Shown here: one piece after another, positions 58,089 to 64,000 of the stretch
Layout: every line of letters starts with the position of its first letter
Numbering within the stretch: position 1 is the first letter of the stretch
Source of the DNA: an uncultured Sulfolobales archaeon
Lineage (GTDB): Archaea > Thermoproteota > Thermoprotei_A > Sulfolobales > NBVN01
DNA: 64,000 nucleotides
Assembly (NCBI GenBank): GCA_938017505.1
Contig: CALIKV010000031.1
Span: 1-64,000 of the forward strand
Direction of reading: 5' to 3'
Made by a program: the position numbers and the translations under genes
Notes under the pieces: model-generated
Told to the model about the DNA's origin: nothing
The model's database searches: none
The model's input: the letters and a program-made list of their open reading frames with translations, nothing else

Positions 58089-58599
58089 CAAGAATTTCCT
58101 CTTCCAGCCTCGATACAACCCTTTCCAAATACTCCCTGACAGGAGTATTATCCTCAACCCTTAATTCAGCGCCGCACTTAGGACACCTGAAATCGTTCTC
58201 ATACGCCTCGTCGAAGGTCAGCCTAACACCATCGTTCTCACAGATGAAGAACGTGTTATTGCTCTCATAATCAAGCCTAGTCCTCAGCTTGCTTAAGACC
58301 TCCCTCTTCCTCTGGAGGAGGATTTGATTAAGCCTCCCAGCGTCTACAAACCACTGATAGATAAACCTACCGTCCTCGGTGCTCTGCCTCCTCCTGTACG
58401 TGACAACCCCTAACGAGTGTAGTTCGTAGAGAACCCTCCTAACTTCTTGGTCGTTCAGGCCTGTCTCCAACATTATGTCCGCGTCCATCAGTTCCTTATT
58501 ATGTTTAACTAGAACCTCGAAGACCCTCCTGCCGGACACGCCTACGTATTCCTCGATGAACCTAGATAGCTCCTCCACCTTACCCGCTTTACCCACCAT
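58063..58599 (-). CDS. tfe: Transcription factor E alpha (TFE)
   Basis: 178 residues. The N-terminal winged helix (FIEEYVGVSGRRVFEVLVKHNKELMDADIMLETGLNDQEVRRVLYELHSLGVVTYRRRQ) and C-terminal zinc-ribbon region match archaeal TFE, which stabilises the open pre-initiation complex. The ribbon reads FFICENDGVRLTFDEAYENDFRCPKCG; the first CxxC is CEND, so one cysteine ligand is missing. The 3' end overlaps the methyltransferase start. Confidence 0.9.
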   Translation of the reverse strand: MVGKAGKVEELSRFIEEYVGVSGRRVFEVLVKHNKELMDADIMLETGLNDQEVRRVLYELHSLGVVTYRRRQSTEDGRFIYQWFVDAGRLNQILLQRKREVLSKLRTRLDYESNNTFFICENDGVRLTFDEAYENDFRCPKCGAELRVEDNTPVREYLERVVSRLEEEILDEEKELTG

Positions 58600-58690
58600 T
58601 AATCACCTTCCTTCCTCGAACCGACAGGCCCCCCTATATGATATACGATATCGGAGAAAATAAGGTGTGATCGGCCTCTCGAGGTAGGGG

Positions 58691-59827
58691 TTACGGCTGA
58701 GGACTTCCCCCTTCAGGGTGAGGGGGTGTAAACCCTCTCCTGAGACGGTGTGTGAGGATTTCGCTGATCACGCGCTTAAGTTCCTCCACACCGTAACCCG
58801 TAAGTGCTGAGATCCTCACTACACGCCAGCTCCACAGGTACTTCAGCGATACGTATTCCCTGACCATTCTCTCCACTAGATCCACATCTTCGCATGCATC
58901 CACCTTATTCAAGGCGATCACGAGCGGTTTTCCAAAGTAGCCTATCCGGGTTAGTATGTCTAGGGACGCCCCTACCTTCATCTTAACCACTTCCGGCGAT
59001 TCTGAGGAGTCAAGCACCAACACCGTGAAGTCCGAGTAGGATATCTCCTCCAGCGTGGCGTAGAAGGCCTCCACGACTTCGTGAGGTAGGTCTCTCACGA
59101 AACCTACCGTATCTATGAACATGGTCTTCATACCATCCACGGACGCAGCCCCTACTTTAGGCGACACCGTGGTGAACATCTCCGGCCCAACAGGTTTCCT
59201 CAATCCAGTTAGTACGTTGAACAGGGTTGTCTTCCCCGCGTTGGCGTAGCCGGAGATGGCTATTTGCGGGAAGCCCTTAGAAGTCCTTAAGTCCCTCTCC
59301 CTCTTTCTCCTGGCCCTCAAGACGCTTAACTCCTTCTTAATCCTTACGAGCCTCCTCCTCATATGATTGTAGTACGTCTCCGTAGCGTACTCACCTGGCC
59401 CCATGAAGCCGGGCAATTCACCCAGCTTAGCCTTCCGGATCCACTCCTTAACGATTGGTAACTGATGCGTTATCTCTGCCATCTCTATTTGCAACTTAGC
59501 CTCCCTAGAGCCGGCGTGATCCGCGAATATCTCAAGAACCATGAGTATCTTATCCCTGACCTCCAGTCTGAGCTCCCTAGTTAGGTTAACCACCTGCCTG
59601 GGGTGAAGAGCCTCGTAGACGTACATCACGTTGACGTTTGACTCTCCTGAGTTTAGGAAGTCTTTAAGCTCCTCCATTAACCTGGGGTTCAGGAAGTAGT
59701 TCCTGTCAGGTCTGTAGCTATCACGTAGCTCAACGGTCTTAACGATGTTCAAGCGCAGGGTGTCGGCTAGCGACAGGGCCTCGCCTACGTTATCCTCCCT
59801 AGATACGAGTAAGGCTCTCCTGATCAA
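58691..59827 (-). CDS. hflX: GTPase HflX
   Basis: 378 residues. G1 AISGYANAGKTTLFNVLTG, G2/G3 region FTTVSPKVGAASVDGMKTMFIDTVGFVRDLP, G4 ALNKVDA, with the HflX N-terminal domain (NVMYVYEALHPRQVVNLTRELRLEVRDKILMVLEIFADHAGSREAKLQIEMAEI). HflX binds the large ribosomal subunit and can split stalled ribosomes. It follows MBF1 by 5 nt. Confidence 0.93.
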   Translation of the reverse strand: MIRRALLVSREDNVGEALSLADTLRLNIVKTVELRDSYRPDRNYFLNPRLMEELKDFLNSGESNVNVMYVYEALHPRQVVNLTRELRLEVRDKILMVLEIFADHAGSREAKLQIEMAEITHQLPIVKEWIRKAKLGELPGFMGPGEYATETYYNHMRRRLVRIKKELSVLRARRKRERDLRTSKGFPQIAISGYANAGKTTLFNVLTGLRKPVGPEMFTTVSPKVGAASVDGMKTMFIDTVGFVRDLPHEVVEAFYATLEEISYSDFTVLVLDSSESPEVVKMKVGASLDILTRIGYFGKPLVIALNKVDACEDVDLVERMVREYVSLKYLWSWRVVRISALTGYGVEELKRVISEILTHRLRRGFTPPHPEGGSPQP

Positions 59828-59832
59828 CCCGA

Positions 59833-60387
59833 TTACTCCTTCTCCCCCTTCCTTCTTAAGACCATCATATCCCCTAACGTCAGGTTCGTGTCGACCTTCC
59901 TGCCCGCCTTGCCGAGATCGGCGCTCGAGTCAGCCACGGGCTCAAGTAACTGAATCTTAAGAGCGTTCTCCAGTCTACGAGCTAACTCCAGTGAGGGCAC
60001 GAGGCGTCCAGACTCGATCCTCTTAATCACGTTCTCGCTCTCCTTGACGGCCTCCGCCAAGACCTTCTGAGTCCAGCCAAGCCTCTCTCTAGCCCTCCTA
60101 ACCCTCTCACTAAAGTCAGGAACCACCTCGAACTCCTCAACAATCCTACTACCGCCCGTGCCGGCCTTCCCCAACGCCTGTCGAGCGGCAGGCGGTTTAC
60201 CGGACTGGGCTCTCTGAGCCTGTTGAGCATGCTCCCTTAACTCAGTGCTGAGGGTCCTTTTAGAGGTCTTAACGAAGCATGATGGACATAGGACAAGCCT
60301 CGTCCCCTCAACATACACTATCTTGGCCTCCCTCCTTCTCACGGGCCTACCACACATCTCGCAGTAGGTCACGTCGCTACTCATCAA
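59833..60387 (-). CDS. mbf1: Archaeal multiprotein bridging factor 1 (aMBF1)
   Basis: 184 residues. An N-terminal zinc ribbon (YCEMCGRPVRRR.. RLVLCPSCF) and a linker precede a Cro/C1-type helix-turn-helix (FSERVRRARERLGWTQKVLAEAVKESENVIKRIESGRLVPSLELARRLENALKIQLLEP). Archaeal MBF1 binds the 30S ribosome and may couple translation to transcription. First gene of the mbf1-hflX pair. Confidence 0.92.
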   Translation of the reverse strand: MMSSDVTYCEMCGRPVRRREAKIVYVEGTRLVLCPSCFVKTSKRTLSTELREHAQQAQRAQSGKPPAARQALGKAGTGGSRIVEEFEVVPDFSERVRRARERLGWTQKVLAEAVKESENVIKRIESGRLVPSLELARRLENALKIQLLEPVADSSADLGKAGRKVDTNLTLGDMMVLRRKGEKE

Positions 60388-60433
60388 TCAACCCTGACAT
60401 TTAACTGCTAAGCACTTTATTAAGCGTACTCAG

Positions 60434-61411
60434 TCACCTCAACCTCGTTAGGCAATGACTCTTGAACACGCACCCAGCACACCTCCCCTGAGAGCAGAAC
60501 ACCTTACTGTGGAGGTAGACCATTGTTTGAAACCAGCCGTTCAAAGCGCCTAACCTACGCCTTAGAGAAGCTTCAAGGCATTCATCGCTTCTAGGGCATA
60601 CCTCACACGAGTACCTCACACAGTACTCCTTCATCGGCTGTTTGTAGTTAGCGGTCAAGGCGTTAAGCATGCTGAACTTCCTGAGGAACTTAAGCAGGTT
60701 CACATCGATAGGCGCGTAGGAAGTCGCCAGCCTGACGAACAACATGTACGCGTAGAGGGACTTCGAACCGATTCCCCGGCACTGAAGAAGAATCCTCGAG
60801 CTCTCCGGGTCCTTAGTTAACGTGCTTCTGAACCTCGCATAACACCTGAGGATATCAGGTAACTCGAGGACTTGATAGCTGCTGCCCACACGCCTGGCCA
60901 AGTATTGCCTGTCAATCCACATCAACGCCTCGAGGGAGGGTAAGGTCTCAAACAGTTTCCTAGCCCATGGGACAGCGTTCTTATGGTAATCGGTGTTGCG
61001 CGAGAGAGTTATTACCGACAACAACTCCACGTCATCAGCGGGTGAGACTGATATCCCAACATCACCGTAAAGCAACGTCAGGGAGTCGACCACCTCCCTA
61101 AGGTCCTCTGACACGTTGCGCGAGTACTTCTCCGCATCATACCAGGAACCGCTCAAGTAACCCGCGTACTCAATGCACTCGCTCGAATCGCTTGACGCGT
61201 ATAATTTATTATCGTCGAGCATCAGCGTTAAGTCCCTACAGTGCCCGTATTTCTTGATAGCTTTACGTTCATCCTTAGACACCGTGAAGAGCGGTAGCGT
61301 GAACGACGGGAGTAGGATTGTCGTGAGACCTGCTTCACGCAAGTCCCTGAAAGCCTTGACAAGCGATCTAACCATACGAGGCCTCTCTGTAGAGACTGGC
61401 TCGCAGATCAC
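60434..61411 (-). CDS. HhH-GPD-like Fe-S protein, second locus
   Basis: 325 residues. LLQCRGIGSKSLYAYMLFVRLATSYAPIDVNLLKFL shows the helix-hairpin-helix GIGxKxA-like element and the PIDxNxxKFL segment in place of the PxDxHxxR of glycosylases. Two cysteine clusters (CVRYSCEVCPRSDEC and CSQGRCAGCVFKSHC) could hold iron-sulfur centres. It resembles a DNA glycosylase/lyase of the Nth/MutY group in build, with an extra cluster. Activity and base are unknown. It overlaps the M55 aminopeptidase by 4 nt (coupled). Confidence 0.6.
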   Translation of the reverse strand: MICEPVSTERPRMVRSLVKAFRDLREAGLTTILLPSFTLPLFTVSKDERKAIKKYGHCRDLTLMLDDNKLYASSDSSECIEYAGYLSGSWYDAEKYSRNVSEDLREVVDSLTLLYGDVGISVSPADDVELLSVITLSRNTDYHKNAVPWARKLFETLPSLEALMWIDRQYLARRVGSSYQVLELPDILRCYARFRSTLTKDPESSRILLQCRGIGSKSLYAYMLFVRLATSYAPIDVNLLKFLRKFSMLNALTANYKQPMKEYCVRYSCEVCPRSDECLEASLRRRLGALNGWFQTMVYLHSKVFCSQGRCAGCVFKSHCLTRLR

Positions 61412-62262
61412 CTCTCGGTCAGCGATCTTAAGCCATGGGATGCCATAACAAGCAACTCCAGGATCCTATACGCCTCGAGAGGGTCTCGCGCTTCATATGC
61501 CACCGTTAAGCCGTCAACCCTCTTGATCAGCGGTAGGTACTCCGCTATATCCGCAAACCCGCTCTCGTGGAACGAGATCCTAACCTTGACAGGCGTCTCT
61601 ACGTTAAGCGTCTTCACAGATCCTTCAGCATAGCTCCTCACAGCGTTCTTAACGCCTAACTCAACCTCCTGGAGAATCCTGCTTAAAGCCGGGCTAACCG
61701 AGGAGTACCTGCTGAGCGATCTCTTCATAGGCACGAACGTAACCCATGGTGTGTGCCTCGCGACCTCCTCCTCAAGCCTCTCATCCCCGGCCAGGAAGAC
61801 TACCGGGATACCTAAGTAGCCCAGCACCGAGGCGTTGATTAGGAATTCGCTGAACCTAACCTCGTTGAACTCGACGGACTTGATAACAGTCCCGCTGTAC
61901 GTGTGGTCGAAAGCGGCTCTAGGGGTCCCGTAACCTGCATGATACCCGATCATTAACGCTACATCGCTTCCTTCAGCTCCGGTGATCATCGACGTAGGTC
62001 TAGGATAGCCTCTGACAACGGTCACGTAGTCAGGCAGCTCCTCAACCTTAACGTTAACCATGTCCCCGTGACTGTCAGCAACGACGACCTCTGTGAAACC
62101 ACTGCTCCTCAACACGTCACAAACCTTGACGACTGTCTTGGTTGCTATAACCCTAGCTTCCTCCCACAAAGATCTACCTGGGGCTAGGTGAAGGCGACTC
62201 ACGACGTGGGGCATGCCCTCCACGTCGACGGAGATGAAAGCACGTCTACCCGGACTGATCAA
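61408..62262 (-). CDS. M55 D-aminopeptidase-like enzyme (DppA family)
   Basis: 284 residues of peptidase family M55. ISVDVEGMPHVV (first metal Asp/Glu), VVADSHGDMVNVKVEELP, DVALMIGYHAGYGTPRAAFDHTYSG and FLAGDERLEEEV are the family motifs. DppA from Bacillus is a zinc D-aminopeptidase forming a decamer; archaeal substrates are unknown. Operon with the HhH protein by overlap. Confidence 0.85.
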   Translation of the reverse strand: MISPGRRAFISVDVEGMPHVVSRLHLAPGRSLWEEARVIATKTVVKVCDVLRSSGFTEVVVADSHGDMVNVKVEELPDYVTVVRGYPRPTSMITGAEGSDVALMIGYHAGYGTPRAAFDHTYSGTVIKSVEFNEVRFSEFLINASVLGYLGIPVVFLAGDERLEEEVARHTPWVTFVPMKRSLSRYSSVSPALSRILQEVELGVKNAVRSYAEGSVKTLNVETPVKVRISFHESGFADIAEYLPLIKRVDGLTVAYEARDPLEAYRILELLVMASHGLRSLTER

Positions 62263-62589
62263 GAACGCTCACCAAAAAATCAGTTTCTAAGCCTTTAAAA
62301 CTGTAAGAGCATCACGATCTGTTCTGACCTGGCGTGACGAAGCTAATGCCAGGTCTTCCCCCTTTTCACGGAGGAGCTTTCGGGGCGACAAACGAAGTTC
62401 TCAACGTGTGTCGGGCGCAGTTCCCAACCAACGCTGGACAGAAACAGTTTCAAGACCCTAGGATTGTCAAGCGCCTTCTCCTCTCACGTACTACGTTTCC
62501 AAGCCTCTCGAGAGCCGTGTTGATCCTCAGCCCTTCAACGCCTACGGACGAAGATTTATTAGGTTTTGTTCTATGTTTTAGTGGTTTGG
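62263..62589. other. Intergenic region before tRNA-Val
   Basis: No gene. A minus-strand AT-rich stretch (AAACTGATTTTTTGGTG) near 62264-62295 may contain the M55 promoter, and ATTTATTAGGTTTTGTTC at about 62548-62566 could serve tRNA-Val. The two opposite ORFs over the tRNA (62334..62675 and 62450..62671) are shadows. Confidence 0.3.
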
Positions 62590-62664
62590 GGGCCCGTCGT
62601 CTAGCCTGGTTAGGACGCCGCCCTGACACGGCGGAGGTCCGGGGTTCGAGTCCCCGCGGGCCCA
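62590..62664 (+). tRNA. tRNA-Val(GAC)
   Basis: 75 nt. Acceptor GGGCCCG/CGGGCCC, discriminator A with CCA encoded. Anticodon arm CCGCC-CTGACAC-GGCGG gives GAC. T arm CGGGG-TTCGAGT-CCCCG. No intron. Confidence 0.95.
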
Positions 62665-62782
62665 CCACCAACTAAACCCACGAGCCAGCCGGACTAGCTT
62701 TTGTCGCGAGAACGCCTACAAGGTCTCGAGCCTAAGGTCAACGCCTTTAGGAGGGTGGGGCCTCAGTTAAGCTACCGATATA

Positions 62783-63245
62783 TCAAAGTAAGTGCCGCCG
62801 CAGTGGTCTAGGTACTTCTAGTAAATGAAGTACCTCCTTTGAGTCGAGCCCCTCAATTAATTCCTTCTGCTCTGACTGCATGTTCTTAGAGAACCATGCC
62901 TGCGTCCAGCAACGTAAGTCATTTAAACGGAGTTCTTTAAAACAGCCACAAACGTCTCCCAGAGACATCTTGACTAGCTTCACTCGTTCTATCGCTGGGG
63001 AATCCACTACTACGTACTCGTCTACGAGGTCTTTAGCTAAAAGTACTGCGACTCAACCCAATCCTCCTCTTTGTGAGGAGTTGATGAAACGTCGTTCTCC
63101 CTGCCGGGGAATCAGCGTGCTCGTAGAGGCCAGCATGGTACGCTAAGCCGGAAACGATGTTCCCCAGCAGGAACCCACTCCTCCTGTCTAAGACTCTTCC
63201 CACTAAAACTTGGCGACCGCTGCTGGGCCAGCACTTTCCACAGGT
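62783..63245 (-). pseudogene. Frameshifted gene remnant, possibly transposase
   Basis: The minus strand gives coding-like blocks in two frames. Upstream: VGRVLDRRSGFLLGNIVSG, YHAGLYEHADSPAGRTTF and LLTKRRIGLSRSTFS, ending at a stop near 63040; downstream, in another frame, KDLVDEYVVVDSPAIERVK and on to RPLRRHLL (stop at 62783). One frameshift at about 63025-63045 would join them. The family was not recognised; the D..D spacing and YVVVDS are only suggestive of a transposase. The 74-aa track ORF is its C-terminal part. Confidence 0.4.
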
Positions 63246-63303
63246 ACTTCACTAGGAGTGCTCTTCTAATAAAAAGTTTCAAGAGTGTTCATGCATAGGC
63301 TAT

Positions 63304-63990
63304 TTATCGAATCATTAGACTAATGAGGGGCGCGGTCAAGGCAATCACTACTCCGTACAGGATTAAATCCCTCGGTCTAAATAAAGAGACTTCGCCCTCA
63401 ATCCTGAGAGGGTACAGGACGTAAGCCTCAACGATGTTCCTCGAGTTCATGACTGCCAAGAATGCCAGAGGAGTTACAAGGGAAGTCAGCCTCTTTCCCC
63501 CGTACTTCAGTTTTACAGCGACGAGTGCTTCGGAGAAGTGTATTAGGGTTAGTGGGAGGAGGATGCTTATCATCGATAGTATTAACGCTTGATTCCTGAA
63601 ACCCAGCCTAATCATGATTCCCCTCCACTCCTCCAGGCTTATCAACTGGAAGAACAGTGAGAACGCTAGGAAGAACGAGAATATCCTAACTGCTCCCATT
63701 ATTATTTCGTCGTATTGGGGAGACGGGTATCCAAGCACTTTATTGATAGCGAATACCGCTGATCCAAGGACCATGAAGAACGCAATAACAGTTACGGCTC
63801 TCAAGGCCCTGTAAAATCCCTTGAGGTACGAGACTACGCCCAGCTCTATACATGCAATTGCAATGGGGTAGGCGTAGTATGGTATGCCTTCTAGCTTAGT
63901 GGAGGAGCAGAGTAGGAAGATGAGTGAGAGCGAGAATACTGCTTTACCTACAGTACTGTAGGCCTTGGACTTCTCATTGTATAGAAACAT
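63304..63990 (-). CDS. EcfT/CbiQ-like membrane protein
   Basis: 228 residues with five to six membrane segments. VFSLSLIFLLCSSTK, FFQLISLEEWRGIMIRLGFRNQALILSMISILLPLTLIHFSEALVAVKLKYGGKR, and LAVMNSRNIVEAYVLYPL have the general shape of the T component of energy-coupling-factor vitamin transporters. The ECF ATPase and S component are not in the window, so the substrate cannot be named. ATG 63990 is only 10 nt from the window edge; a start upstream cannot be excluded. Confidence 0.6.
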   Translation of the reverse strand: MFLYNEKSKAYSTVGKAVFSLSLIFLLCSSTKLEGIPYYAYPIAIACIELGVVSYLKGFYRALRAVTVIAFFMVLGSAVFAINKVLGYPSPQYDEIIMGAVRIFSFFLAFSLFFQLISLEEWRGIMIRLGFRNQALILSMISILLPLTLIHFSEALVAVKLKYGGKRLTSLVTPLAFLAVMNSRNIVEAYVLYPLRIEGEVSLFRPRDLILYGVVIALTAPLISLMIR

Positions 63991-64000
63991 GTAGGCAAGC

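Noticed and set aside
58640-58652. GATAT-ACG-ATATC palindrome upstream of TFE
   Set aside because: Short and AT-rich next to a promoter; likely chance or part of the TATA region.
62450-62671. Two ORFs across tRNA-Val
   Set aside because: Both strands are open only because of the GC-rich tRNA; the tRNA explains the sequence.
1-64000. CRISPR array or defence island
   Set aside because: No regularly spaced 24-40-nt repeats with unique spacers and no cas, restriction nuclease, Argonaute or toxin genes were found by eye.

Overview
The window looks like a chromosomal segment of a thermophilic or hyperthermophilic crenarchaeote (Thermoproteota, class Thermoprotei; a Desulfurococcales-like organism is my best guess, but I cannot place it from sequence alone). 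The evidence is archaeal information-processing genes (family B DNA polymerase, RfcS/RfcL clamp loader, Hjc, TFE, TFS, RpoL, Csl4, MBF1, archaeal ribosomal proteins), archaeal lipid enzymes, TATA/BRE-type promoters, many GTG/TTG starts, AGG/AGA arginine codons and overlapping genes. Three tRNA genes are present: Ser-GCT, Gln-TTG with a probable 12-nt intron, and Val-GAC. I see no rRNA genes and no CRISPR array.

Layout. 0-3.7 kb: 3' part of a phosphoglycerate dehydrogenase with a class V aminotransferase (serine pathway), a decayed tnpB with its right-end hairpin, and an aspartate aminotransferase. 3.9-7.4 kb: a large secreted, C-terminally anchored surface protein with a heptad stalk (SlaB-like) and a pair of related ribbon-helix-helix-like proteins. 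7.5-15 kb: PolB, a FAD amine-oxidase-like enzyme, a PPC-domain protein, two KaiC-like ATPases, a ferredoxin and tRNA-Ser. 15-25.5 kb: GNAT enzyme, then a nutrient block of an M20 amidohydrolase, a sodium:solute symporter with a DUF3311 partner, a complete Liv-type ABC transporter (livKHMGF) and a second M20 enzyme. A 26-bp tandem repeat lies upstream of livK. 25.5-31 kb: Hjc, SPFH/NfeD pair, DUF763, a membrane-anchored BP74-like protein and an orphan beta-rich protein. 31-39 kb: UbiA prenyltransferase, an Fe-S HhH glycosylase-like protein with dUTPase, a SpeD-family enzyme, a geranylgeranyl-reductase-like flavoprotein, YbjQ, TruD and Pth2. 39-47.9 kb: TRAM protein, intein-containing RfcS, RfcL, ArsB/NhaD-type transporter beside a TnpB fragment, then Csl4, RpoL, TFS and a METTL5-like methyltransferase. 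48-51 kb: ribosomal genes uL3-uL4-uL23-uL2. 51-56.5 kb: DUF357-nucleotidyltransferase, AlaX, then an oxygen/iron-defence block (flavodiiron protein, MbfA-like iron exporter, superoxide reductase, sulfite-oxidase-like molybdoenzyme). 56.5-64 kb: tRNA-Gln, SpoU-like protein, C5-cytosine methyltransferase, TFE, HflX, MBF1, a second Fe-S HhH protein, an M55 aminopeptidase, tRNA-Val, a decayed gene and an EcfT-like protein.

No single clearly new multi-gene system stands out. The most interesting signals are: a recurring roughly 100-bp hairpin element that marks the 3' end of a dead tnpB at one site and stands without a gene at two others (possible omega-RNA/right-end remnants); the Ser1-type intein with a decayed homing endonuclease in rfcS; a tiny tRNA-Gln intron; the BP74-like extracellular protein; the tandem operator-like repeat before livK; and the dUTPase/Fe-S glycosylase pair. 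Accessory DNA is limited to decayed insertion sequences.
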